From: Cedecea neteri | GTDB lineage: Bacteria; Pseudomonadota; Gammaproteobacteria; Enterobacterales; Enterobacteriaceae | Assembly: GCF_000758305.1 (NCBI RefSeq) | Contig: NZ_CP009458.1 | Span: forward strand, 1,116,001-1,180,000 | Length of the DNA stretch: 64,000 nt | Reading direction: 5' to 3' | Part shown: positions 21,958 through 30,454 of the stretch, in pieces | Position numbering within the stretch: the first letter of the stretch is position 1 | Layout of the letters: the number at the start of each line of letters is the position of its first letter | Program-made: the position numbers and the translations under genes | The notes under the pieces: generated by a model | Told to the model about the DNA's origin: nothing | The model's database searches: none | What the model saw: only the letters and a program-made list of their open reading frames with translations

Positions 21958-22473
21958 ATGAAGCAACCAAACTCGGCACCACAAGGCAAAAAACCGGCAA
22001 AAGCACGCCGTAAATCACGCGAAGAGATCGACCAGGAAGCGCGTGAGCGTAAGCGCCAGAAAAAACACCGCGGCCACGCAGCGGGGAGCCGTGCGAATGG
22101 CGAAAGCCAGGCAAAAGGCGGCAAAGCATCGGGTCAGGCGAAAGACCCTCGCATTGGCAGTAAAAAACCTATTCAACTGGGCGTAACCGATGCAGCACCG
22201 GTCGCTAAACAGCACAAACCGAAGAGCGAGAAACCTATGCTAACACCACAGGCTGAGCTGGATATGCTGGAAAACGATGAGCGCCTGGATGGGCTGCTGG
22301 AGCGTCTGGAAGCGGGCGAAACCCTGAGCAAGGAAGAGCAGTCCTGGGTGGATGCGAAGCTCGATCGCATTGATGCGCTGATGGAACAACTCGGCATCGC
22401 CTGGGAAGACGATGAAGAGGAAGAAGAAGAAAAAGCGGATGATTTGATGCGTCTGCTGAAGGGCGGTAACTGA
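21958..22473 (+). CDS. yihI: Der GTPase-activating protein YihI
   Basis: YihI stimulates the GTPase of Der (EngA) and so modulates 50S assembly. It has 171 residues. The N-terminal half is very basic and low complexity (KARRKSREEIDQEARERKRQ, then KHRGHAAGSR). The C-terminal half is acidic and helical (LDMLENDERLDGLLERLEAG, then DDEEEEEEKADDLMRLL). This charge split is typical of YihI. It starts at ATG 21958, 70 bases after the CsrC-like terminator. Its E. coli neighbour order engB-csrC-yihI-hemN is kept. Confidence 0.95.
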   Translation: MKQPNSAPQGKKPAKARRKSREEIDQEARERKRQKKHRGHAAGSRANGESQAKGGKASGQAKDPRIGSKKPIQLGVTDAAPVAKQHKPKSEKPMLTPQAELDMLENDERLDGLLERLEAGETLSKEEQSWVDAKLDRIDALMEQLGIAWEDDEEEEEEKADDLMRLLKGGN

Positions 22474-22484
22474 CGTTTACTCCT

Positions 22485-22661
22485 ATGGGATTACCTGTTC
22501 TTCTTATGGTTATTCCGCTGGTGTGTTATCTGCTGTGGTTATTCGTTAAACTACGGCGGCTGTCGCGGCTGCAGAATTCGCTGCGGCGAAGGGTTATGGC
22601 TCGTGGAGCGAGCGGGCCAGCTTCGCCTCGTCGGCGCCGGCGACAACACCGCAAGGAGTGA
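22485..22661 (+). CDS. Unrecognised 58-residue single-span membrane protein
   Basis: The ORF runs from ATG 22485 to TGA 22659-22661, 11 bases after yihI and 2 bases before the hemN ATG, so its last codons form the hemN ribosome site. The product opens MGLPVLLMVIPLVCYLLWLF, one clear membrane span of about 20 residues. Then comes an Arg-rich tail (KLRRLSRLQNSLRRR and RRRRRQHRKE), predicting the tail in the cytoplasm by the positive-inside rule. Some other gamma-proteobacteria encode a longer DUF2489-type membrane protein at this site, so this could be a short relative or remnant; I could not confirm this. No strong ribosome site precedes it, and coupling to yihI is possible. Confidence 0.55.
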   Translation: MGLPVLLMVIPLVCYLLWLFVKLRRLSRLQNSLRRRVMARGASGPASPRRRRRQHRKE

Positions 22662-22663
22662 GA

Positions 22664-24037
22664 ATGTCTGAGCAGTTAATCGACTGGGATCTGGCTCTGA
22701 TCCAGAAATATAATTATTCAGGGCCGCGTTACACCTCTTATCCAACCGCGCTGGAGTTTTCTGAAGCCTTTGGCGAACCCGCATTTTTGCAGGCGGTTGC
22801 CCGTTACCCGGAGCGGCCGCTGTCGCTTTACGTGCATATCCCGTTCTGCCACAAGCTTTGTTATTTCTGTGGCTGCAATAAAATTGTGACCCGCCAGCAG
22901 CACAAGGCTGACCAGTATCTCGACGCTCTGGAACAGGAAATTATCCACCGTGCGCCGCTTTTTGCGGGCCGACAGGTTAGCCAATTGCACTGGGGCGGCG
23001 GGACGCCAACTTATCTGAGCAAAGCGCAAATCAGCCGCCTGATGGCGCTGCTGCGTGGCAATTTCCATTTTAATGATGACGCGGAACTGTCCATTGAAGT
23101 TGACCCGCGCGAAATTGAACTGGATGTGCTCGACCACCTTCGGCAGGAAGGTTTTACCCGCCTTAGTATGGGCGTTCAGGACTTCAATAAAGAAGTGCAG
23201 CGCCTCGTCAACCGAGAGCAGGATGAAGAGTTTATCTTCGCGCTGATCGAGCGCGCGCGGGCATTAGGGTTTACTTCCACCAATATCGACCTGATTTACG
23301 GCTTGCCAAAGCAAACGCCGGAAAGCTTTGCCTTCACGCTCAAGCGCGTGGCCGAGCTAAGCCCGCATCGCCTCAGCGTTTTCAACTACGCACACCTGCC
23401 GACGCTATTTGCCGCCCAGCGCAAGATTAAAGACGCTGACTTGCCGAGCGCGCAGCAGAAGATGGATATCCTGCAGGAAACCATCGCCTCGCTGACGGGG
23501 TCTGGTTACCAGTTTATCGGGATGGATCACTTTGCCCGCCCGGACGATGAACTGGCGATTGCCCAGCGGGAAGGCAAACTACACCGTAATTTCCAGGGGT
23601 ATACCACCCAGGGGGATACCGATCTGCTGGGGCTTGGCGTGTCGGCCATTAGCATGATCGGCGACTGTTACGCGCAGAACCAGAAAGAGCTGAAGCGCTA
23701 TTATCAGCAGGTAGATGAGCAGGGCAATGCGCTGTGGCGTGGCCTGGCGCTCACGCGGGACGATTGCATTCGCCGCGATGTTATCAAGGCGCTGATCTGC
23801 AACTTCCAGCTGAACTTTGCCGATATCGAACAAATGTGGTCTCTGACGTTTGCGGATTACTTTGCAGAGGATTTAGGCCTGCTGGCGCCGCTGGCGAAAG
23901 ATGGGCTGGTGGAGGTCAGCGATCAGGGGATTCAGGTTACCGGTAAGGGACGTCTGCTTATTCGCAACATTTGCATGTGTTTTGATGCCTACCTGAGGCA
24001 AAAGGCGCGTCTGCAGCAGTTTTCGCGTGTGATATAA
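22664..24037 (+). CDS. hemN: Oxygen-independent coproporphyrinogen III oxidase HemN
   Basis: HemN is a radical-SAM enzyme converting coproporphyrinogen III to protoporphyrinogen IX without oxygen in haem synthesis. It has 457 residues, as in E. coli. The iron-sulfur motif FCHKLCYFCGC gives Cys62, Cys66, Cys69 and Cys71. The GGGTP SAM-binding motif (WGGGTPTYLS) follows, then YGLPKQT and the C-terminal FDAYL. I chose ATG 22664 (AAGGAG at 22653-22658) over the GTG two codons earlier because it matches the family length. A strong terminator shared with glnG lies downstream. Confidence 0.98.
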   Translation: MSEQLIDWDLALIQKYNYSGPRYTSYPTALEFSEAFGEPAFLQAVARYPERPLSLYVHIPFCHKLCYFCGCNKIVTRQQHKADQYLDALEQEIIHRAPLFAGRQVSQLHWGGGTPTYLSKAQISRLMALLRGNFHFNDDAELSIEVDPREIELDVLDHLRQEGFTRLSMGVQDFNKEVQRLVNREQDEEFIFALIERARALGFTSTNIDLIYGLPKQTPESFAFTLKRVAELSPHRLSVFNYAHLPTLFAAQRKIKDADLPSAQQKMDILQETIASLTGSGYQFIGMDHFARPDDELAIAQREGKLHRNFQGYTTQGDTDLLGLGVSAISMIGDCYAQNQKELKRYYQQVDEQGNALWRGLALTRDDCIRRDVIKALICNFQLNFADIEQMWSLTFADYFAEDLGLLAPLAKDGLVEVSDQGIQVTGKGRLLIRNICMCFDAYLRQKARLQQFSRVI

Positions 24038-24038
24038 A

Positions 24039-24066
24039 AACGGCGGGGTTTAGCCCCGCCGTTATT
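24039..24066. terminator. Bidirectional terminator between hemN and glnG
   Basis: The perfect stem AACGGCGGGG / CCCCGCCGTT (loop TTTAG) is flanked by AT-rich sequence. It serves hemN rightward and glnG leftward. Confidence 0.9.
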
Positions 24067-24083
24067 TAACCTTTCGCAAAGCG

Positions 24084-25499
24084 CTATTCCATGCCCAGCT
24101 CTTTGAGCTTACGGGTCAGCGTGTTTCGGCCCCATCCCAACAGACGAGCTGCTTCTTGTTTGTGCCCTTGAGTGTGCCTCAGCGCAGTGGTTAGCAGCGT
24201 GCGTTCCATTTCCGGCTGAGCCTCAGAAAGCAGATCCTGATGACCGGAACGTAGCGCTCGTTCCGCCCACTGCGCCAGCAGCATAGCCCAGCTATCCGGG
24301 TTGGTCTGAGTGACTCCACCGCTTTCGGTCACTGTGGTTTCAAACAGCTCGCTCGGGAGATCCTGAATCAGCACTTCCTGACCCGCCGCCATGACCGTCA
24401 ACCAGCGACAGGTGTTTTCCAGTTGGCGCACGTTGCCGGGCCAGGCGAGGCGCGTTAAGGCATTTTCCGTTTCCGGATGCAGCAGTTTTGCTTCTACGCC
24501 CAGTTCGCGCGCGGCCACTTGCAGGAAATGGCGTGCCAGACGCGGGATATCTTCCCGACGCTCGCGAAGCGGAGGCAGGTGAACTCGAATCACGTTCAGG
24601 CGGTGGAACAAGTCCTCACGAAACTTGCCTTCCTGCACCCGCTGCTCAAGGTTCTGGTGGGTTGCGGCAATAATACGCACATCCACTTTTACCGCCGCGT
24701 AGCCGCCCACGCGGTAAAACTGGCCGTCGGCCAGCACGCGCAGTAAACGAGTCTGAACGTCCAGCGGCATATCACCTATTTCGTCGAGAAACAGCGTGCC
24801 GCCGTCAGCCTGTTCGAAGCGCCCCTGGCGAATCTGGTTGGCACCGGTAAAAGCCCCTTTTTCATGCCCGAACAGCTCTGACTCGATTAAATCTTTGGGA
24901 ATAGCCGCCATATTGAGCGCGATAAACGGCGATTTCACCCGCGGGCTGTGGCGGTGCAATGCATGCGCCACAAGCTCTTTGCCTGTCCCGGATTCACCGT
25001 TAATCAGTACGCTGATAGAGGAGCGCGACAGGCGGCCAATAATGCGAAACACGTCCTGCATCGCCGGGGCTTCGCCGATGATGTCGGTCGTTGGTCCGTT
25101 ATCCGGCGCATTACGCGGCTGCTGCTGTTCCTGATAGTGGCTGATAGCGCGTTCAACCAGCGCTACCGCCTCATCGATATCAAACGGTTTTGGCAGATAA
25201 TCGAAAGCCCCCTGTTGATAGGCGCTAACGGCCGCGTCTAAATCCGAATGCGCGGTCATGATGATGACCGGCAGCATCGGGTGGCGCTGCTTAATCTGCT
25301 TTAACAGGGCAAGACCGTCCATGCCGGGCATACGAATGTCCGACAGCAGTACGTCCGGGGTTTTGGTCGCCAGCGCGTCCAGCACCTCATTGCCATTCTC
25401 AAAGGTGGTGCAGCTTAATCCGGCTCCGGTTAACGCGCGCTCAAGGACCCAGCGGATGGAGCTATCGTCGTCAACGACCCAAACTATCCCTCGTTGCAT
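24084..25499 (-). CDS. glnG: Nitrogen response regulator NtrC (GlnG)
   Basis: This is the two-component activator of sigma-54 promoters under nitrogen limitation, 471 residues. The receiver domain (1-120) has Asp54 in LLSDIRMPGMDG. The AAA+ domain has Walker A GESGTGKE at 168-175 and the sigma-54-contacting GAFTGA at 215-220. The C-terminal Fis-type helix-turn-helix ends ARLLGWGRNTLTRKLKELGME. It is phosphorylated by GlnL, encoded 8 bases upstream on the same strand. It acts at the glnA enhancer sites seen in this window. It is two residues longer than E. coli GlnG. Confidence 0.98.
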   Translation of the reverse strand: MQRGIVWVVDDDSSIRWVLERALTGAGLSCTTFENGNEVLDALATKTPDVLLSDIRMPGMDGLALLKQIKQRHPMLPVIIMTAHSDLDAAVSAYQQGAFDYLPKPFDIDEAVALVERAISHYQEQQQPRNAPDNGPTTDIIGEAPAMQDVFRIIGRLSRSSISVLINGESGTGKELVAHALHRHSPRVKSPFIALNMAAIPKDLIESELFGHEKGAFTGANQIRQGRFEQADGGTLFLDEIGDMPLDVQTRLLRVLADGQFYRVGGYAAVKVDVRIIAATHQNLEQRVQEGKFREDLFHRLNVIRVHLPPLRERREDIPRLARHFLQVAARELGVEAKLLHPETENALTRLAWPGNVRQLENTCRWLTVMAAGQEVLIQDLPSELFETTVTESGGVTQTNPDSWAMLLAQWAERALRSGHQDLLSEAQPEMERTLLTTALRHTQGHKQEAARLLGWGRNTLTRKLKELGME

Positions 25500-25507
25500 A
25501 ATGACCT

Positions 25508-26557
25508 CTACTTCCGAATAGGCAGGTAAACCGAAAATTCGGTATGACCAGGCCAGCTGTTGAATTCGATTTTCCCCGAATGCTGGTCGATAAGGCTACG
25601 CGCTATGGAAAGACCCAGCCCGGTGCCGCCTTCTCGCCCACTGACCATCGGGTAGAACAACGTGTCCTGCAAATGTGCCGGGATACCCGGGCCGTTATCT
25701 TCAATATCTATGCGTGCCGCGAGACGATAGCGTGAGCCATGCAGCGTCAGCTGGAAAGCCGTGCGGGTGCGTAAAATAATTTCGCCGCCTTCGCTACCCA
25801 GCGCCTGCAGCGCATTGCGAACGATATTCAGTAAAACCTGCTCTATCTGATCCGGATCGTGTGCAAATTCCGGCAAACTTGGATCGTAATCCCGTACAAG
25901 AGTGACGTTCTCTGGCAGCTCCATCGACACGAGTTTCACCACGCGTTCGGCCACTTTATGAATGCTCTCGGTGACGTGCATGCCCGGCTGCTGAGGCCCT
26001 AACAGGCGATCGACCAGATTACGCAAACGGTCCGCTTGCTCAATAATGACTTTGGTGTACTCCGTCAGCGACGGGTCGGGAAGCGCTTTACTCAGCAGTT
26101 GCGCCGCGCCGCGTAAGCCGCCTAATGGGTTTTTAATCTCATGCGCAAGGCCACGAACTAAATCTCGGGCGGCAATCTGCTGCGCATGTTGCAGCTGTTC
26201 CTGACTCAATCGACGCTGATTATCCATCGGCGCCATTTCCATCAGGATGTACCCTTCCGGAAGCTTTTGCGCCGTCAGAGAGAGAATGTGCGATCGGCCA
26301 TCAATGACCAGCGTCACCTCGTTGTCGGTAAACCCCTGGCCTGCCATAAGGCTTTCCTGCATGACGCCTATATTCAACGAGAAATAACTCAACAGGTCCG
26401 GCAGCGGTGTGCCGTACAGCTTGCGTGAACTCTGCGCCAGCAATTGCTGTGCCGCAGGGTTAGCGTAATGAACCGCCAGCTCGTCATCCACGAGCAGGAT
26501 GCTGTTGATGAGAGAATTCAGAATCTGCCCAGCATCGGGCAGCGCGCCAGTTGCCAT
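25508..26557 (-). CDS. glnL: Nitrogen sensor histidine kinase/phosphatase NtrB (GlnL)
   Basis: GlnL phosphorylates or dephosphorylates NtrC depending on the PII protein. It has 349 residues, the E. coli length. The N-terminal PAS domain (about 7-110) is followed by the H-box GLAHEIKNPLGG with His139, N-box VLLNIVRNALQAL and G-boxes DNGPGIP and GGTGLGLSIA. I chose the ATG at 26557 (MATGALPDAG); a six-residue upstream extension is not conserved. An NtrC-type operator overlaps its own promoter region, and a terminator separates it from glnA. Confidence 0.97.
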   Translation of the reverse strand: MATGALPDAGQILNSLINSILLVDDELAVHYANPAAQQLLAQSSRKLYGTPLPDLLSYFSLNIGVMQESLMAGQGFTDNEVTLVIDGRSHILSLTAQKLPEGYILMEMAPMDNQRRLSQEQLQHAQQIAARDLVRGLAHEIKNPLGGLRGAAQLLSKALPDPSLTEYTKVIIEQADRLRNLVDRLLGPQQPGMHVTESIHKVAERVVKLVSMELPENVTLVRDYDPSLPEFAHDPDQIEQVLLNIVRNALQALGSEGGEIILRTRTAFQLTLHGSRYRLAARIDIEDNGPGIPAHLQDTLFYPMVSGREGGTGLGLSIARSLIDQHSGKIEFNSWPGHTEFSVYLPIRK

Positions 26558-26570
26558 ACAGCAGTCTCCG

Positions 26571-26587
26571 TGCACCGTTTTAGTGCA
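26571..26587 (-). promoter_or_regulatory. NtrC operator at the glnL promoter
   Basis: TGCACTAAAACGGTGCA on the minus strand is a near-perfect dyad matching the NtrC site, 13 bases before the glnL start. In E. coli the corresponding site lets NtrC limit internal glnLp transcription. Confidence 0.88.
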
Positions 26588-26636
26588 TTATAGTATTTGG
26601 GTGACAAAAAACAGCGTCACAGAGGGATCCGATGGA

Positions 26637-26661
26637 GAAAAAAGCCCATCCGAAGATGGGC
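26637..26661 (-). terminator. Terminator between glnA and glnL
   Basis: On the minus strand GCCCATC-TTCG-GATGGGC is followed by TTTTTTC, a strong intrinsic terminator 34 bases after the glnA stop. Read-through supplies glnL/glnG under nitrogen stress. Confidence 0.9.
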
Positions 26662-26694
26662 CAAAGTTTCCACGGCAACAAAAAACAACTTCAA

Positions 26695-28104
26695 TTAGAC
26701 GCTGTAGTACAGCTCGAACTCTACCGGATGCGGAGTCATGCGAACGCGGTCGTTTTCTTCGATACGCAGTGCGATGTAAGCATCGATAGCGTCGTCGGTG
26801 AATACGCCACCCGCAGTCAGGAACTCACGGTCTTCGTTCAGTGCATTCAGTGCTTCTTCCAGAGAGCCAGCAACCTGTGGGATCTCTTTCGCTTCTTCTG
26901 GCGGCAGGTCATACAGGTTTTTGTCCATGGCTTCGCCTGGGTGGATCTTGTTCTTAATACCGTCCAGACCCGCCATCAGCAGCGCTGCGAAGCACAGGTA
27001 TGGGTTAGCCGCTGGGTCCGGGAAGCGCACTTCGATACGACGTGCTTTCGGAGACGCAACAACCGGGATACGGATAGAAGCAGAACGGTTACGGGCAGAG
27101 TAAGCCAGCATAACTGGAGCTTCGTAGCCTGGGACCAGACGCTTATAGGAGTTGGTGGTTGGGTTCGCCAGGGCGTTGATTGCTTTAGCGTGTTTGATAA
27201 CACCACCGATGTAGTACAGCGCTTGCTCAGACAGGCCAGCATATTTGTCACCGGAGAACAGGTTTACGCCGTTCTTGGACAGGGACATGTGGCAGTGCAT
27301 GCCGGAACCGTTATCGCCAAACATTGGTTTTGGCATAAAGGTCGCGGTTTTGCCGTAAGCGTGAGCCACGTTGTGTACAACGTATTTGTAGATCTGAATT
27401 TCGTCAGCTTTTTTGGTCATGGTGTTGAAGCGGGTTGCCACTTCGTTCTGACCAGCGGTCGCCACTTCGTGGTGATGAGCTTCAACAACCAGGCCCATTT
27501 GCTCCATGGTCAGACACATAGCAGAACGCAGGTCCTGAGAAGAGTCGACCGGTGGCACTGGGAAGTAACCGCCTTTCACCGCTGGACGGTGGCCTTTGTT
27601 ACCGCCTTCGTATTTGGTGCCGGTGTTCCATGCGCCTTCGATATCATCGATAGCAACGTGGGAGCCGGAGATAGAGCTGCCGAAACGAATGTCGTCGAAC
27701 AGGAAGAATTCTGGCTCTGGCCCGAACAGAACGGTGTCTGCGATGCCGGTAGAGCGCAGGTAGTCTTCAGCGCGTTTTGCAATAGAACGCGGGTCACGGT
27801 CGTAGCCCTGCATGGTGCCTGGCTCGAGAATGTCACAGCGGATAATCAGGGTAGAGTCCGCGAAGAACGGGTCGATGACCGCTGTGGTTGGATCTGGCAT
27901 CAGCACCATGTCGGATTCGTTGATACCTTTCCAGCCACCAATCGAGGAGCCGTCAAACATTTTGCCTTCTTCGAAGAAGTCAGCATTTACCTGATGAGCA
28001 GGAATAGTGACGTGCTGTTCTTTACCTTTAGTGTCGGTAAAGCGCAGATCAACAAACTTAACTTCATGCTCATTCAGCATCGTCAAAACGTGTTCAGCGG
28101 ACAT
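26695..28104 (-). CDS. glnA: Glutamine synthetase, type I GlnA
   Basis: GlnA condenses glutamate and ammonia with ATP to make glutamine; it is a cytoplasmic dodecamer. It has 469 residues, as in E. coli. Conserved segments include FDGSSIGGWKGI, PEPEFFLFD, GSGMHCHMSL, NPTTNSYKRLVPGYEAP and the adenylylation loop NLYDLPPEE with the target Tyr near 398. I chose ATG 28104 (MSAEHVLTMLNEHEVK) rather than an 18-residue upstream extension. Transcription is from a sigma-54 promoter about 80 bases upstream, with NtrC enhancers beyond. Confidence 0.99.
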   Translation of the reverse strand: MSAEHVLTMLNEHEVKFVDLRFTDTKGKEQHVTIPAHQVNADFFEEGKMFDGSSIGGWKGINESDMVLMPDPTTAVIDPFFADSTLIIRCDILEPGTMQGYDRDPRSIAKRAEDYLRSTGIADTVLFGPEPEFFLFDDIRFGSSISGSHVAIDDIEGAWNTGTKYEGGNKGHRPAVKGGYFPVPPVDSSQDLRSAMCLTMEQMGLVVEAHHHEVATAGQNEVATRFNTMTKKADEIQIYKYVVHNVAHAYGKTATFMPKPMFGDNGSGMHCHMSLSKNGVNLFSGDKYAGLSEQALYYIGGVIKHAKAINALANPTTNSYKRLVPGYEAPVMLAYSARNRSASIRIPVVASPKARRIEVRFPDPAANPYLCFAALLMAGLDGIKNKIHPGEAMDKNLYDLPPEEAKEIPQVAGSLEEALNALNEDREFLTAGGVFTDDAIDAYIALRIEENDRVRMTPHPVEFELYYSV

Positions 28105-28193
28105 ACTTAAACTCTCCCGGATTGGTGTAGTCGTCGTGGTAACGAGGTAATCAAACACTTCTTAATGTGGCTTTTCGCCATAAAATGTTTAAA

Positions 28194-28209
28194 GCGAAAT
28201 CTGTGCCAA
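28194..28209 (-). promoter_or_regulatory. Sigma-54 promoter glnAp2
   Basis: On the minus strand TTGGCACAGATTTCGCT carries the -24 GG and -12 GC elements at sigma-54 spacing. The start would fall near 28182, and the flanking sequence matches E. coli glnAp2. Confidence 0.9.
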
Positions 28210-28242
28210 CTTTTAAATCACCCTAAAAAGGCGCTATCATGC

Positions 28243-28330
28243 GCACCATAGTGCAAAAGGGCTGCACCAGGATGAATAATTTGCACCAATATAGTGCTTC
28301 AGTATGAAACCTGAGCACCATATTGGTGCA
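28243..28330 (-). promoter_or_regulatory. NtrC enhancer cluster of glnA
   Basis: Two strong dyads are seen: TGCACCAATATAGTGC at 28282-28297 and GAGCACCATATTGGTGCA at 28313-28330, 32 bases apart. Measured from the predicted start they centre near -108 and -140, the E. coli positions. A weaker dyad, GCACCATAGTGC, at 28243-28254 falls near -66, and a half-site at about 28263 near -89. The remaining bases to the typA start (28331-28480) carry the typA promoter, with a possible -10 TACAAT at 28443-28448. Confidence 0.88.
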
Positions 28331-28480
28331 ATTTACGTTATGGCTCCCTTTTTAGCTCCGTGAAAGCGATCACAAACCCTTACTTTCTGCATTGTTTGTA
28401 AAGGTTCTTTGTGATCCTGTTCTGTCCTTCGATTAATACGTGTACAATAACGCGCTATTTCTAATGCCTGAGGCAAAGTT

Positions 28481-30304
28481 GTGATCGAAAATCTGCGTAA
28501 TATCGCCATCATCGCGCACGTTGACCACGGTAAAACTACCCTGGTTGATAAGCTGCTGCAGCAGTCTGGTACCTTCAGTGAGCGTGCTGAAACTACTGAA
28601 CGCGTGATGGACTCCAATGACCTGGAGAAAGAGCGTGGGATTACCATCCTCGCTAAAAACACCGCTATCAAATGGAATGACTACCGTATCAACATCGTTG
28701 ATACCCCAGGACACGCCGACTTCGGTGGTGAAGTTGAGCGCGTAATGTCAATGGTTGACTCCGTTCTGCTGGTGGTTGACGCAATGGATGGCCCAATGCC
28801 GCAGACGCGCTTCGTAACCAAGAAGGCGTTTGCCCATGGTTTGAAGCCAATCGTGGTTATCAACAAAGTTGACCGCCCTGGCGCGCGTCCTGACTGGGTT
28901 GTGGATCAGGTCTTTGACCTGTTCGTTAATCTTGATGCGACCGACGAACAGCTCGACTTCCCAATCATCTATGCATCCGCACTGAACGGTATCGCGGGTA
29001 TGGATCACACTGATATGGCGGAAGACATGACCCCGCTGTACCAGGCTATCGTTGATCGCGTACCGGCACCAAGCGTTGACCTTGATGGTCCACTGCAGAT
29101 GCAAATTTCCCAGTTGGACTACAACAACTACGTTGGTGTTATCGGCATCGGCCGCATCAAACGCGGTAAAGTGAAGCCAAACCAGCAGATCACTATCATT
29201 GATAGCGAAGGGAAAACCCGTAACGGTAAAGTCGGTAAAGTGCTGACCCACCTGGGTCTGGAGCGTATCGAGTCTACCGAAGCTGAAGCTGGTGACATCA
29301 TCGCTATCACCGGCCTGGGCGAGCTGAACATCTCCGACACCATTTGCGACCCGCAAAATGTTGAAGCGCTGCCAGCGCTGTCCGTAGATGAACCAACCGT
29401 TTCCATGTTCTTCAACGTCAACACTTCTCCGTTCTGCGGTAAAGAAGGTAAGTTCGTGACCTCTCGTCAGATTCTGGATCGTCTGAACAAAGAGCTGGTT
29501 CACAACGTTGCGCTGCGTGTTGAAGAAACCGAAGATGCGGACGCATTCCGCGTTTCCGGTCGTGGTGAACTGCACCTGTCCGTTCTGATTGAAAACATGC
29601 GTCGTGAAGGTTTCGAACTGGCGGTATCCCGTCCGAAAGTTATCTTCCGCGAAATCGACGGCCGCAAACAAGAGCCGTTCGAGAACGTGACTCTGGACGT
29701 TGAAGAGCAGCATCAGGGTTCCGTGATGCAGGCGCTCGGTGAGCGTAAAGGCGACCTGAAAAACATGAATCCAGACGGCAAAGGCCGCGTGCGTCTTGAC
29801 TACGTTATCCCAAGCCGTGGTCTGATCGGCTTCCGTAACGAATTCATGACCATGACCTCCGGTACCGGTCTGCTGTACTCCACCTTCAGCCACTATGACG
29901 ATATCCGTCAGGGCGAAGTGGGCCAGCGTCAGAACGGCGTGCTGATCTCCAACGGTCAGGGTAAAGCGGTTGCGTTTGCGCTGTTCGGTCTGCAGGATCG
30001 CGGCAAGCTGTTCCTGGGCCACGGGGCTGAAGTTTACGAAGGCCAGATCATCGGTATCCACAGTCGTTCTAACGACCTGACCGTTAACTGCCTGACCGGT
30101 AAGAAGCTGACCAACATGCGTGCTTCCGGTACTGACGAAGCGACCACTCTGGTTCCTGCGCAGAAAATGACCCTGGAGCAAGCTCTGGAGTTCATCGATG
30201 ACGACGAACTGGTAGAAGTGACCCCGCTGTCCGTGCGTATTCGTAAGCGCCACCTGACTGAAAACGACCGTAAACGTGCGGGTCGTGGTAGCAAAGAAGC
30301 TTAA
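28481..30304 (+). CDS. typA: Ribosome-associated translational GTPase TypA/BipA
   Basis: TypA is a GTPase related to EF-G that helps 50S assembly and stress or low-temperature growth. It has 607 residues, the usual length. G1 AHVDHGKTTL is at about 11-20, G3 DTPGHADFGGE near 73 and G4 NKVDRPGARP near 128, followed by EF-G-like beta-barrel and alpha-beta domains and the unique C-terminal domain. The start is GTG (MIENLRNIAI). It is divergent from glnA, from which it is separated by the nitrogen control region. Confidence 0.98.
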   Translation: MIENLRNIAIIAHVDHGKTTLVDKLLQQSGTFSERAETTERVMDSNDLEKERGITILAKNTAIKWNDYRINIVDTPGHADFGGEVERVMSMVDSVLLVVDAMDGPMPQTRFVTKKAFAHGLKPIVVINKVDRPGARPDWVVDQVFDLFVNLDATDEQLDFPIIYASALNGIAGMDHTDMAEDMTPLYQAIVDRVPAPSVDLDGPLQMQISQLDYNNYVGVIGIGRIKRGKVKPNQQITIIDSEGKTRNGKVGKVLTHLGLERIESTEAEAGDIIAITGLGELNISDTICDPQNVEALPALSVDEPTVSMFFNVNTSPFCGKEGKFVTSRQILDRLNKELVHNVALRVEETEDADAFRVSGRGELHLSVLIENMRREGFELAVSRPKVIFREIDGRKQEPFENVTLDVEEQHQGSVMQALGERKGDLKNMNPDGKGRVRLDYVIPSRGLIGFRNEFMTMTSGTGLLYSTFSHYDDIRQGEVGQRQNGVLISNGQGKAVAFALFGLQDRGKLFLGHGAEVYEGQIIGIHSRSNDLTVNCLTGKKLTNMRASGTDEATTLVPAQKMTLEQALEFIDDDELVEVTPLSVRIRKRHLTENDRKRAGRGSKEA

Positions 30305-30325
30305 GTTTCTTTTCTGCAGTCTGCT

Positions 30326-30359
30326 AAAGCCCTACCTGTATAAAGGCGGGGCTTTTTTA
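30326..30359 (+). terminator. Terminator after typA
   Basis: The stem formed by AAAGCCC and GGGGCTTT (imperfect centre) is followed by TTTT, 22 bases beyond the typA stop. Confidence 0.8.
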
Positions 30360-30454
30360 TTTCTGCCTTAGAATGCGCAACCTCGCCTTCCTCTGATAGT
30401 CAAAGTCAGCCTTTCCCGCTACAGTTATTTCTCCATGTCGGAAAGGAGGTGCGC

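Noticed and set aside
26632..28110. Long plus-strand ORF (492 codons) opposite glnA
   Set aside because: It is a mirror of the strongly codon-biased glnA gene. The product is a composition-skewed string rich in Val, Phe and Arg with no family motif and no ribosome site.
28748..30253. Long minus-strand ORF (501 codons) opposite typA
   Set aside because: This is antisense to a highly expressed GTPase gene. The open frame is explained by codon bias, and no domain or start signal is visible.
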